Part shown: one piece after another, positions 44,583 through 52,903 of the stretch
Position numbering within the stretch: the first letter of the stretch is position 1
Layout of the letters: the number at the start of each line of letters is the position of its first letter
NCBI GenBank assembly: GCA_039819785.1
Contig: JBCBRH010000033.1
Span: 1 to 53,035, forward strand
Reading direction: 5' to 3'
DNA from: JBCBRD01 sp039819785
Lineage (GTDB): Bacteria > Pseudomonadota > Alphaproteobacteria > Rhizobiales > Hyphomicrobiaceae
DNA length: 53,035 bases
The notes under the pieces: model-generated
The model's database searches: none
What the model saw: only the letters and a program-made list of their open reading frames with translations
Told to the model about the DNA's origin: nothing
Translations under genes and position numbers: made by a program

Positions 44583-47465
44583 TTGGCTGACAACTCTGAC
44601 ACTGTCCCACCAGATGGCGGCGCACCAGGCGGCCCAAGCGACATTCGTCCGGTCTCAATCACCGACGAAATGAAGAAGTCGTACCTTGAGTACGCCATGA
44701 GCGTTATTGTTTCCCGCGCCCTTCCAGACGTGCGCGACGGGCTGAAGCCGGTCCACCGGCGCATCTTGTATGGCATGAACGAGATGGGGCTCGAGTGGAA
44801 CAAGAAATACGTCAAATCCGCCAGGACGGTCGGCGAGGTGATGGGCAAATATCACCCGCACGGCGACAGCGCGATTTACGACGCCTTGGTCCGGCTCGCA
44901 CAGGACTTCTCGATGAGCCTTCCGCTCATTGATGGCCAAGGCAACTTCGGCTCTGTGGACGGCGACCCCCCGGCTGCGATGCGGTACACTGAATCCCGTC
45001 TGGCGAAGGTTGCATCCTCGCTACTCGATGATTTGCAGAAAGACACCGTCGACTTCCGGCCGAACTACGACGAGCAGCTTGAAGAGCCCGTCGTTCTTCC
45101 AGCGAAATATCCCAACCTGCTGGTGAATGGCGCAGGCGGCATCGCGGTCGGCATGGCCACCAACATACCGCCGCACAATCTGGGTGAAGTCTGTGATGCG
45201 TGTATCGCGTTTCTCGACAACCCGGATCTGACCGTTGACCAATTGATGGAGCACGTGCCTGGACCAGACTTCCCGACCGGCGCACTGATCCTCGGCCGCG
45301 GCGGCATTGCGAACGCCTACCACAAGGCACGCGGCTCGATCATCATGCGATCGAAAGTCGAGGTCGAGGAAATCCGCAGTGACCGCAATGCGCTCGTCGT
45401 TTCGGCGATCCCGTATCAGGTCAACAAACAAAACCTAATTCAGAAAATTGCCGAATTGGCGCGTGAAAAACGCGTCGAGGGCATCGCAAATATCTGGGAC
45501 GAATCCAACCGCGATGGTATGCGGATCGTCATCGAATTGAAGCGCGACGCCGTGCCTGAAGTGGTGCTGAACAACCTCTGGAAGTTTTCCGATCTCCAAA
45601 CCTCGTTTGGCGCCAACATGCTGGCGATCAACGGAGGCCGGCCCGAACAGCTCAACCTGCGCGATATGATCCAGGCGTTCTGCGCCTTCCGCGAAGAGGT
45701 CGTGACACGCCGCACCAAGTTCCTGCTCAACAAAGCGCGTGACCGCGCGCACGTGTTGGTTGGTCTGGCCATTGCGGTTGCCAACATCGATGAAGTGATC
45801 GCGCTCATCCGCAATGCGGCATCGCCCGCCGTTGCCAAACAACAGCTCATGGAGCGGGATTGGCCCGCCAAAGACGTGGCACCACTCGTGGAGTTGATCG
45901 CTGACCCTCGCCACAAGGTGCAAGACGACGGCACCTATAAGCTTTCGGAAATCCAATGCGATAAGATCCTCGAACTGCGCCTGTCACGCCTGACAGCGCT
46001 GGGTCGGGAGGAGATCGCCGATGAACTCAACAAGATCGGTGAGGAGATCAAGGAATACCTCGCGATCCTGTCCTCGCGCATCCGCATCATCACTATCATC
46101 AAGGACGAACTCGGCAAAATCAAAGAAGACTTTGCCGTGCCACGCCGGACAGAGATCGTCGAAGTTGATGGTGACGTTGATGACGAAGATCTCATTCAAC
46201 GCGAAGACGTCGTTGTCACAGTCACCCACAAAGGCTACATCAAGCGCGTGCCGCTCGAGACGTACCGGGCGCAGCGCCGAGGGGGCAAGGGACGCTCCGG
46301 CCTATCGCGCCGCGACGAAGATTTCGTCACCAAAATTTTCGTCGGCTCGACGCACACACCCGTTCTGTTCTTCTCATCGCGCGGCATGTGCTACCGCATG
46401 AAAGTCTGGCGTCTGCCGGCAGCGACGCCGCAATCACTGGGTAAAGCGCTGGTCAACCTGCTGCCGCTGGAACAGGGCGAATGGATCTCATCCATCCTGC
46501 CGTTGCCCGAGGATCGCGAGACGTGGGGTGAGCTGGAACTGATGTTCACGACTAAGACTGGCAACGTCCGACGCAACGCACTCGCAGACTTCGAAAACAT
46601 CAACCGCAACGGCAAGATCGCCATGAAGCTCGACGAAGGTGATCAGATCATCAATGTCGAAACCTGCACGCCCGATCAAAACGTCTTGCTCACAACGGCC
46701 AACGGCCAATGCATCAGGTTCCCGGTGACCGACGTTCGGGTCTTCAAAGGCAGGGACTCGACGGGCGTCCGCGGTATCCGCCTGGACGATGACAATGAAG
46801 TCATCTCCATGACAATCCTGGATGGCGTCGATGCAACTCCGGCGGAGCGCGCAGCGTACGTGAAACAGGCCTCTGCGCTGCGCCGGGCCGAAGGTGCAGA
46901 AAACGAAGACGAGGACGCCAACGGTTCAGCTGAAGCTGCGCAGGTCATGGACGACGTTGAGGTTGAAGAGGGCACCGATGCCCCGCTGCAGCTTTCACCG
47001 GAGCGTTTTGCGGAGCTTGCGGAAAAAGAACAGATGGTCTTCACCGTTTCAAACCGCGGCTTTGGCAAACGGTCGTCATCCTACGAATACCGGACATCCG
47101 GACGCGGCGGCAAAGGCATCCTGGCCATGGTCGTCAACGATCGGAATGGGAAGCTAGCCGCATCCTTCCCCTTGGGCGAGCAGGACCAGATCATGCTGGT
47201 GACGAACGCCGGTAAGCTTATCCGTTGCCCGGTCGGTGATATCCGTATTGCAGGCCGCAACACGCAGGGTGTACGCATCTTCCGAACCGATGAGGACGAG
47301 CAGATCGTCAGCGTCGAACGCATCCGTGACGTCGTTGATGACGAAGACGATGGTGATGAAGTGGTCGACGCCAATGGTGAAGGGCAGCCAGAGGCGTCTG
47401 TTGCCGACAACAGCGCCGACGACACGCGAAACGACCCTGACGAAGATGGAAACGGCGTGACGTAG
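44583..47465 (+). CDS. gyrA: DNA gyrase subunit A
   Basis: GyrA (960 residues) is the DNA-cleaving subunit of gyrase, which introduces negative supercoils. The catalytic Tyr135 is in MRYTESRL. The quinolone-resistance region reads HPHGDSAIYDALVR with wild-type Ser96 and Asp100 (E. coli Ser83 and Asp87). The GyrA box QRRGGKG lies at about 564. The C-terminal pinwheel is interrupted at about 768-802 by an acidic insert (ENEDEDANGS, DDVEVEEGTD), and the tail is also acidic. The start appears to be TTG 44583 (MADNSDTV); it preserves the usual leader before SITDEMKKSYLEYAMSVIVSR. A terminator follows. Confidence 0.96.
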   Translation: MADNSDTVPPDGGAPGGPSDIRPVSITDEMKKSYLEYAMSVIVSRALPDVRDGLKPVHRRILYGMNEMGLEWNKKYVKSARTVGEVMGKYHPHGDSAIYDALVRLAQDFSMSLPLIDGQGNFGSVDGDPPAAMRYTESRLAKVASSLLDDLQKDTVDFRPNYDEQLEEPVVLPAKYPNLLVNGAGGIAVGMATNIPPHNLGEVCDACIAFLDNPDLTVDQLMEHVPGPDFPTGALILGRGGIANAYHKARGSIIMRSKVEVEEIRSDRNALVVSAIPYQVNKQNLIQKIAELAREKRVEGIANIWDESNRDGMRIVIELKRDAVPEVVLNNLWKFSDLQTSFGANMLAINGGRPEQLNLRDMIQAFCAFREEVVTRRTKFLLNKARDRAHVLVGLAIAVANIDEVIALIRNAASPAVAKQQLMERDWPAKDVAPLVELIADPRHKVQDDGTYKLSEIQCDKILELRLSRLTALGREEIADELNKIGEEIKEYLAILSSRIRIITIIKDELGKIKEDFAVPRRTEIVEVDGDVDDEDLIQREDVVVTVTHKGYIKRVPLETYRAQRRGGKGRSGLSRRDEDFVTKIFVGSTHTPVLFFSSRGMCYRMKVWRLPAATPQSLGKALVNLLPLEQGEWISSILPLPEDRETWGELELMFTTKTGNVRRNALADFENINRNGKIAMKLDEGDQIINVETCTPDQNVLLTTANGQCIRFPVTDVRVFKGRDSTGVRGIRLDDDNEVISMTILDGVDATPAERAAYVKQASALRRAEGAENEDEDANGSAEAAQVMDDVEVEEGTDAPLQLSPERFAELAEKEQMVFTVSNRGFGKRSSSYEYRTSGRGGKGILAMVVNDRNGKLAASFPLGEQDQIMLVTNAGKLIRCPVGDIRIAGRNTQGVRIFRTDEDEQIVSVERIRDVVDDEDDGDEVVDANGEGQPEASVADNSADDTRNDPDEDGNGVT

Positions 47466-47549
47466 AAACTTGCCGGCATCGTGCAGCGACCAATCTGTCC
47501 TTGGCACAATCTGTTGTTGGTGGATGTCCGCTGCTTGAGATCAACAAAA

Positions 47550-47578
47550 AAGTGGGCGTCGAGGCGCCCGCTTTTTTT
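47550..47578 (+). terminator. Rho-independent terminator after gyrA
   Basis: A 10-bp stem (47551-47560 with 47562-47571 region, including two G-U pairs) is followed by seven T. It lies about 85 bases past the gyrA stop. A run of A before the stem could let it also serve the convergent Crp/Fnr gene. Confidence 0.8.
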
Positions 47579-47630
47579 GCTGCCAAACGCCTGCAATCGA
47601 CCATCTGCGAAGCGCAAAGTTCATGAAACG

Positions 47631-48404
47631 TCAGGCACGCAAGTGAAGTGACGTTATGGTGGACGCAAAGGGCGTCTCGGCCAGCAGCTTTGGAAAATCC
47701 CGCAACGTCATCCCATTACGCCCGGATGTTGAAATCAACCCATCGGCCCTGAACTTCGACATGATGCGTGACAGCGTATCGGCATTCAACGCCAGATAGC
47801 TTGCCATCTCCATCCGCGACAGCGGCATTTGGAACGACACCCGCCCCCCGCTGCTTTGAACACCACCCTTGCTTGGCCCAAGCCGGTAGCCCAATTCAGC
47901 CAGAAAACTCGCGACCCGCATTTCACTGGTGAGCGCCGATAAGCTGGCAAGGTGTAACCTCAGCCGCGCCTGCAGCACGATTGCAGCCCGACTGACCCAG
48001 TCAGCCACCGCAGGATGCTCCAACTCAAGCTGCTTGAACTTGGCCGCGGGCAGCCGGAGGACCATAGAGGCTGCCGACCCGATGAACCGGGGCGCTTCGA
48101 ATGGAGGAACGGACAAAGAATTCAGAAAGTCGCCGGGATATAGCAAACCAAGAATCCGAGGCCTTTGGGCAAATGTGCCGCCATCTACAACAAGCAGTCC
48201 GCGAACCGGAATATAGACCGTTTCCACTCCATCAATGATTGGCGAGAACGCATGGCGTTGCGTATTCTCGATAACCATGGATACGCGGCGCACCTCATTA
48301 AGAATGCCATCTGGGATTTCGGCAGCCACGTGTGCGGCGTGCGCGGCGGCTAACGTCTGGCCAGCATTTCCAACCGCTGGCCCGCGATCTTCAAAAACAT
48401 TCAT
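47631..48404 (-). CDS. Crp/Fnr-family transcription regulator without cysteines
   Basis: The 257-residue protein has a cyclic-nucleotide-binding-like beta-roll (about 45-125; LYPGDFL), a long dimer helix, and a winged helix. The recognition helix reads Asp209-Thr-Leu-Ser212-Arg213, close to the ExxSR of FNR/FixK that reads TTGA half-sites. It has no cysteine at all, so it cannot carry an FNR oxygen-sensing cluster. FixK-like or Dnr/NnrR-like input (kinase cascade, NO or heme) is more likely. A TTGAC-N4-ATCAA box lies 82 bases upstream of its start and another before ompW, suggesting autoregulation and control of its neighbour. Confidence 0.88.
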   Translation of the reverse strand: MNVFEDRGPAVGNAGQTLAAAHAAHVAAEIPDGILNEVRRVSMVIENTQRHAFSPIIDGVETVYIPVRGLLVVDGGTFAQRPRILGLLYPGDFLNSLSVPPFEAPRFIGSAASMVLRLPAAKFKQLELEHPAVADWVSRAAIVLQARLRLHLASLSALTSEMRVASFLAELGYRLGPSKGGVQSSGGRVSFQMPLSRMEMASYLALNADTLSRIMSKFRADGLISTSGRNGMTLRDFPKLLAETPFASTITSLHLRA

Positions 48405-48485
48405 TGCTGCTTCCAGTCCCCGGGGTCCGTGTCAAATTGGGCGGGGAACTCGTGTCAGCAATGAGCTTTCGTGCCGGATAAAGCC

Positions 48486-48499
48486 TTGACGGGGATCAA
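48486..48499. promoter_or_regulatory. FNR/FixK-type box upstream of the Crp/Fnr gene
   Basis: TTGACGGGGATCAA fits the consensus TTGAY-N4-RTCAA at every defined position. It is centred about 88 bases before the Crp/Fnr start codon, a workable place for an activator site of its promoter or for autoregulation. Confidence 0.65.
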
Positions 48500-48852
48500 G
48501 ACAGGCATGCGACATAAGCGGGTAGACCTTTGGACCTGGCGCACGGCTTAGGTCTGGAACTGAGGCGCCAAAGGGGATCGTGGATGCTGCGCTGGGGCGG
48601 CGGCTTTCTTGCCGCAGGTTATGCGCCCAAGAGATGGCGTAACGGTCCACTAGGTGAAGGCCGCTCAACCACTGCCAAAAAGGCACGCGGAGCAAGACCG
48701 GACTTTGCAGACATATCTTGTCAGCGTGTCGTAACGAACAAAGCAATGAACAGCCCGGCGACCTCCCAACGAGCAAACGTGTTGCTTTCTCTAGTCACGC
48801 GCCACTGTTTTCAGCACATCCCTCCGTTGGGCTGAGGGCGGATCCACTGCAT

Positions 48853-48866
48853 TTGACCTATGTCAA
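48853..48866. promoter_or_regulatory. FNR/FixK-type box upstream of ompW
   Basis: TTGACCTATGTCAA is an exact palindromic match to the anaerobox consensus TTGAY-N4-RTCAA. It is centred about 190 bases before the ompW start. If it acts at -41.5, transcription would begin near 48901. Confidence 0.7.
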
Positions 48867-49050
48867 AAAAAATGTGGTGCGTTCGCAACAGCGTGATTTC
48901 CCGCCGCATAACACTGATTTCTATCAGTTTTGGGCGCCACAACACACTGGTGCCGGCGCGCGTTTTCCTGAAACCCTCCTTGAGCAATATAAGTCGAGTC
49001 GCGCTGCGGGCCCCCCGGAGTGACGGTCGAACAGCCCAACGGGGACAATC

Positions 49051-49782
49051 ATGAAGAACATCAAGATCAAAACATGTGCCGTTGCTTTTGCGTTCGCAGT
49101 ATTATTATCGCCATCGGCACCTCCTGCCATCGCGGGTGGTTTGCCTGCCGGTGATTATGCCGGAGACTTTATGATCCGTGCTGGTCTGGCCGGTGTTCTG
49201 CCAAACTCAAAATTTGATGCCATCACCGTCGATGGCACGCCGGGCGTTTTTGGGTCCGGCGCGGCGGAAGTCGATGATTCAGCTGTTCCGCATTTGACGT
49301 TGTCTTACTTCCTGACACGCAACGTCGCTGTTGAATTGTTCTGCTGTTTCGCGCAACACGGTGTGCAGGCTGCCGGCCCGTTGAGTGCATTGGACGAGCT
49401 TGGTGAGACCATGATTTTCCCGCCAGCCCTGACCCTGCAATACCACTTTGACACGGGAACGAGCGTGAAGCCTTATCTCGGGGTCGGTGCCCAATACATC
49501 CACTTCTTCGACACCTCATCCTCAATTGGCGGTACACTTGAAATCGATGACGCGTGGGGTGTTGTCGCCCAAGCCGGTGCCGATATTGAAATGGGGAATG
49601 GCTGGTATTTGAATGGCGACATCAAATACACTTGGCTCGAATCCGACGCCCAATTCCGCAACGCACTTGGAACTGGAACAGACCTTGATGTCGGTTTTGA
49701 CCTGGACCCGCTCATTGTCAGTGTTGCATTGGGATATCGCTTCAATCTCTTGAAAAGCCCGACACCGGCTTCATTCAAGTAA
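49051..49782 (+). CDS. ompW: OmpW-family outer-membrane protein
   Basis: A 243-residue outer-membrane barrel of the OmpW family, thought to pass small hydrophobic compounds. A signal peptide (MKNIKIKTCAVAFAFAVLL, cleavage after PAIA) precedes GDFMIRAGLAGVLPNS. The family motifs LTLSYFLTRNVAVELFCC, LQYHFDTGTSVKPYLGVGAQYIHFF and LNGDIKYTWL follow. The last strand ends at VALGYRF, followed by about ten extra residues, so the usual terminal aromatic residue is internal. In E. coli ompW is controlled by FNR, and an FNR-type box lies upstream here too. A terminator follows at 49877. Confidence 0.9.
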   Translation: MKNIKIKTCAVAFAFAVLLSPSAPPAIAGGLPAGDYAGDFMIRAGLAGVLPNSKFDAITVDGTPGVFGSGAAEVDDSAVPHLTLSYFLTRNVAVELFCCFAQHGVQAAGPLSALDELGETMIFPPALTLQYHFDTGTSVKPYLGVGAQYIHFFDTSSSIGGTLEIDDAWGVVAQAGADIEMGNGWYLNGDIKYTWLESDAQFRNALGTGTDLDVGFDLDPLIVSVALGYRFNLLKSPTPASFK

Positions 49783-49875
49783 TTCTGCCCAGTAATTCTG
49801 CCAAGAAGGTCTGTGCAGTCATCACGTCTCTCTGACACGCTTGGCTGCCACCGATGGCAAACGCCGAATACGCAA

Positions 49876-49911
49876 TAAAAAAAGGTCCGCATCACTGCGG
49901 GCCTTTTTTGC
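49876..49911 (+). terminator. Rho-independent terminator after ompW
   Basis: AGGTCCGC (49882-49890 region) pairs with GCGGGCCT around a CATCACT loop, with one G-U pair, and is followed by six T. A run of A lies before the stem. It ends the ompW transcript about 100 bases past the stop and insulates coaD. Confidence 0.82.
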
Positions 49912-49973
49912 AGGATATGACCGAGAGAGCTGCGCCGCTTGTGCTGGGCGAGATCGCCCTTTAATCAGGGTTC

Positions 49974-50486
49974 ATGAAACACTCACACCAGCGCACAGGC
50001 TTTTATTCGGGTTCATTTGATCCAGTCACCCTCGGGCACACGGACGTGATTGCCCGTGCAGCCGAACTCGTGGATCGGTTGGTGATCGGCATCGGGGTTC
50101 ATCCGGCCAAGAAGCCGATGTTTTCGGCTGATGAACGCGAACAGATGCTGCGGGTTGAAACACGCCACATCGCCGAGAAGGCCGCCATCGAAATTGACAT
50201 TATGTGTTTCGACAACCTGGCCATCGATGCGGCGCGATCTGAAGGTGCGACGGTGATTTTCCGTGGTCTGCGCGACGGAACGGACTTTGACTATGAAATG
50301 CAGATGGCCGGAATGAACGGTGCCATGGCCCCGGATATCCAGACGGTCTTCGTTGCTGCATCACCAAGTGTTCGCCACATCGCAGCAAACCTTGTGCGCC
50401 AGGTCGCGCACCTGGGTGGGGATGTTTCGGCCTTTGTCTCTGACGACGTCGCCACGTTATTGGAAGCCAAGTTTCCATCAGCCTAG
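49974..50486 (+). CDS. coaD: Phosphopantetheine adenylyltransferase
   Basis: CoaD (170 residues) adenylates 4'-phosphopantetheine to dephospho-CoA, the penultimate step of coenzyme A synthesis. The nucleotidyltransferase motif GSFDPVTLGHTDVI is near the N-terminus. VIFRGLRDGTDFDYEMQMAGMN and a degenerate form of the ISSxLVR motif (VRHIAANLVRQVA) complete the site. Length is normal for the family. The gyrA-coaD-ppi-ppi order is typical of Rhizobiales, but here the Crp/Fnr and ompW genes lie between gyrA and coaD. Confidence 0.95.
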   Translation: MKHSHQRTGFYSGSFDPVTLGHTDVIARAAELVDRLVIGIGVHPAKKPMFSADEREQMLRVETRHIAEKAAIEIDIMCFDNLAIDAARSEGATVIFRGLRDGTDFDYEMQMAGMNGAMAPDIQTVFVAASPSVRHIAANLVRQVAHLGGDVSAFVSDDVATLLEAKFPSA

Positions 50487-50826
50487 GCGGTCTTCATCCG
50501 TGCAAATTTAGGGAAGACCGTGGTCGGTCAGGCCGTCGTCAGTCAGGTCTCAACGAGCATTCCCAACGCATGCGACGAGCCACGCGCCGATACCCCATTT
50601 AAGCTTGAGTGACCCAGGCTTCGACTGGGGGCGGGGATTGCTGGTCGAATTCCCGCCATAAGCGCCTGCCCATGTAAGTTGCGCGACAACGTGTAAGCCT
50701 CGCCAAAAAGTCACCTGTCGACAAACACCCGCTCGCGGCCCCGCCGCGGACATCACGTCGGGTTGTCGCCTGACACAAGTCCGTGCTAGCGCACAGATAA
50801 ACAACTCGAAGGATATCTAAAGCCCC
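50487..50826. other. Gap between coaD and the cyclophilin gene
   Basis: No gene is supportable in 340 bases. It probably carries the promoter for the cyclophilin and the genes that follow. Confidence 0.35.
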
Positions 50827-51423
50827 ATGCAAGCCCTGCAAACCACGTCTTTCCCATCACGCATGCCCGTGTTGTCACGAATGATCACGGCATTGACTGC
50901 TTTGGCCCTGCTGACGTTCAGCGCCATAACCGCAAATGCAGCCTCAGACCCGGAAAACACTCTCATCATTGAACTGGAAGGCGGCAAGAAAGTCGTTATC
51001 GCAATGCGGCCTGACCTCGCGCCAAAGCACGTCGAGCGCTACAAGAAGCTCGCGCGCGAAGGGTTTTACAATGGCGTGAAATGGCATCGTGTCATCACCG
51101 GGTTCATGGCCCAGACGGGCGATCCAACAGGGACAGGCGGAGGTGGCTCCAACTATCCAGACCTCCCCGCCGAGTTCACGAACACGCCATTTGAGCGCGG
51201 CACGCTGGGCGCAGCGCGTACCAACGACCCCAACACCGCCAACAGCCAGTTCTTCATCACATTCACCAGAACCCCCCATCTCAACGGTCAATACACCGTC
51301 TGGGGCAAGGTCGTGGACGGCATGGTGCATGTCGATAACATCAAGAAGGGCGCAGGTGGTTCAGGCACCGTGTCAGACCCCGACAAGATGGTGAAGGTTT
51401 ACGTGGCAGCCGACACGCAGTGA
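50827..51423 (+). CDS. ppiA: Periplasmic cyclophilin-type peptidyl-prolyl isomerase
   Basis: A 198-residue cyclophilin that speeds cis-trans isomerisation of X-Pro bonds in exported proteins. A signal peptide ends at about 37 (ITANAAS). The isomerase core includes WHRVITGFMAQTGDP with the catalytic Arg, GTLGAARTNDPNTANSQFFI, and YTVWGKVVDGM. The start could also be Met13 or Met19, which give a more ordinary signal peptide length. It shares the DPENTL entry motif with the cytosolic paralogue 550 bases downstream, suggesting a duplication. Confidence 0.92.
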   Translation: MQALQTTSFPSRMPVLSRMITALTALALLTFSAITANAASDPENTLIIELEGGKKVVIAMRPDLAPKHVERYKKLAREGFYNGVKWHRVITGFMAQTGDPTGTGGGGSNYPDLPAEFTNTPFERGTLGAARTNDPNTANSQFFITFTRTPHLNGQYTVWGKVVDGMVHVDNIKKGAGGSGTVSDPDKMVKVYVAADTQ

Positions 51424-51496
51424 GCGTGGGCGACAAATAGAAGTGCCGTGGTGGTCCTGCACTCATCCAGCCTGGGCCGCCACCGGAGGATAAAAC

Positions 51497-51877
51497 GTGA
51501 CCAAGCCGCCAGCATACGAACGCATCCGGCGGGATGTGCTGGCGGCGACCCGGGCTGTACCGTCCGATTTTGTGACCACCTATGACGCCATCGGTGCGCC
51601 CCTCGACGTGATGCCGCGTCAGGTCGCCCACATCCTGGAAACGCTCAGTCCCAACGACCGCAAAACCGTGCCCTGGCATCGCGTTGTTGGGCTGGATGGT
51701 CGGCTCTCTCAAACAAAACCGGAGCGTTCCGCTGAACAGCAGCACCGTCTTGCCAACGAAGGAACGGTCTGTGATGAGATCGGCCGCGTGCAAAACTTTC
51801 TGGACCATCTCACGTCGGTGATCGTCCTCACCCATCGCCGGACGAATGAGCAAATCGACCCAACGCCCGATCGCTGA
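51497..51877 (+). CDS. Alkyltransferase-like (ATL) DNA-binding protein
   Basis: A 126-residue homologue of the DNA-binding domain of O6-alkylguanine-DNA alkyltransferase. The active-site PCHR is PWHR here (VPWHRVVGLDG), so the acceptor Cys is replaced by Trp. That makes it an ATL protein, which flags alkylated guanines for nucleotide-excision repair rather than repairing them itself. VTTYDAIG and PRQVAHIL match the helix-turn-helix region. The start is GTG 51497 after GGAGGAT. It sits between two cyclophilin genes that are usually adjacent in related genomes. Confidence 0.85.
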   Translation: MTKPPAYERIRRDVLAATRAVPSDFVTTYDAIGAPLDVMPRQVAHILETLSPNDRKTVPWHRVVGLDGRLSQTKPERSAEQQHRLANEGTVCDEIGRVQNFLDHLTSVIVLTHRRTNEQIDPTPDR

Positions 51878-51975
51878 TTTTGAAGCCCAGCCCAACTGCG
51901 CTACACATCGCGCCAGCACACAACAATCACCCCGACAAACACGCTCAAAACCAACACAACAAGGACACGCCCGAA

Positions 51976-52452
51976 ATGGCCGACATCAAAGACCCTGAAA
52001 ACACTTTGCTGATGGAAACGACCCAAGGCCCTGTCGTCATCGAAATGCGACCCGACCTTGCGCCCCAGCACGTCGAGCGCATCAAGAAACTGGTTCGTGA
52101 AGGGTTCTACGACGGTATTGTTTTCCACCGCGTGATCGATGGCTTCATGGCACAAACCGGTTGCCCCAAAGGTTCTGGAACCGGCAGCTCGGACTACCCG
52201 AACCTCCAAGCCGAATTCAGCGCCGAACCGCATGTGCGCGGCGTCTGTTCCATGGCCCGCGCCACCCCTCCGAATTCCGCCAACAGCCAGTTCTTCATCT
52301 GTTTCGATGACGCAGCCTTCCTGGACAAGCAATACACGGTTTGGGGCAAGGTGATCGATGGCATGGACAACGTCGACAAGATCAAACGCGGCGAACCCGT
52401 CCAGAACCCAGACAAAATGCTGTCCGTGAAAGTCGCTGCCGACGCAGCCTAA
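51976..52452 (+). CDS. ppiB: Cytoplasmic cyclophilin-type peptidyl-prolyl isomerase
   Basis: ATG 51976, with AAGGA 10 bases upstream, gives a 158-residue cyclophilin without a signal peptide. A longer frame from 51880 only adds a low-complexity leader. Core motifs are FHRVIDGFMAQTGCP with catalytic Arg, VCSMARATPPNSANSQFFI and YTVWGKVIDGM. It assists protein folding in the cytosol. It is the partner of the periplasmic ppiA upstream. The queA-tgt genes that normally follow in Rhizobiales are not seen; a DUF423 gene takes that place. Confidence 0.94.
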   Translation: MADIKDPENTLLMETTQGPVVIEMRPDLAPQHVERIKKLVREGFYDGIVFHRVIDGFMAQTGCPKGSGTGSSDYPNLQAEFSAEPHVRGVCSMARATPPNSANSQFFICFDDAAFLDKQYTVWGKVIDGMDNVDKIKRGEPVQNPDKMLSVKVAADAA

Positions 52453-52534
52453 CGAGCAGGCTTTGCTACGTTCAGATGCCGTCCCACAGGCGTGAACGCT
52501 TAGGAGAACACCCAGACATGATCGCTCTAGCCCC

Positions 52535-52903
52535 ATGATCCTCATAGCTCTAGCCGGACTGCTGGGCGGCAGTGGCGTCGCACTCGCTGCCATTGCCGCC
52601 CATGTGCAAGACACCGTTGTCATCCGCGCGGCTGCGGAACTCGCCATGGTCCACGCCGTCGCCGTGATTGCCCTTGTCGCATTCGCCAAAAACGCCAAGT
52701 ACACCGTGATCTGGACGATCGTGACGGCGGCGATGCTGGTGGGCGCGGCTCTGTTCGCGAGCGCTGTCACACTGGCATCATTGGCAGATTTCAAACCCAT
52801 ACCAGGTGCTGCCCCCATTGGAGGCAGTCTCACAATCCTGTCGTGGGTCGGTGTCTTTGCGGCCGGTATGATGGAATGGATGGGTCAGGACACCAGCGAC
52901 TAG
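52535..52903 (+). CDS. DUF423-family membrane protein
   Basis: A 122-residue integral membrane protein of the DUF423 (YwdK/YgdD) family, function unknown. Four hydrophobic helices and the family pattern AGLLGGSGVALAAIAAH at the start, a conserved MVHAVAVIAL, and IPGAAPIGGSLTILSWV near the end are present. Its TAG stop is supplied by the palindromic element that begins there. A mirror copy of its last 84 bases appears after 52953 as part of the end fold-back and must not be taken as a second gene. Confidence 0.85.
   Translation: MILIALAGLLGGSGVALAAIAAHVQDTVVIRAAAELAMVHAVAVIALVAFAKNAKYTVIWTIVTAAMLVGAALFASAVTLASLADFKPIPGAAPIGGSLTILSWVGVFAAGMMEWMGQDTSD

Larger units (their letters stand above)
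48405..49050. promoter_or_regulatory. Divergent regulatory region between Crp/Fnr gene and ompW
   Basis: About 650 bases with no supportable gene and two FNR/FixK-like palindromes (listed separately), one close to each gene. The overlapping open frames of about 100 codons lie on opposite strands and have no signature. Confidence 0.5.

Noticed and set aside
44057..44848. 263-codon minus-strand open frame upstream of gyrA
   Set aside because: It overlaps the gyrA start antisense and the PRC-barrel start, has no family signature, and covers the likely gyrA promoter.
51901..52833. 310-codon minus-strand open frame
   Set aside because: It is antisense to the cyclophilin and DUF423 genes, both of which have clear family matches on the plus strand.
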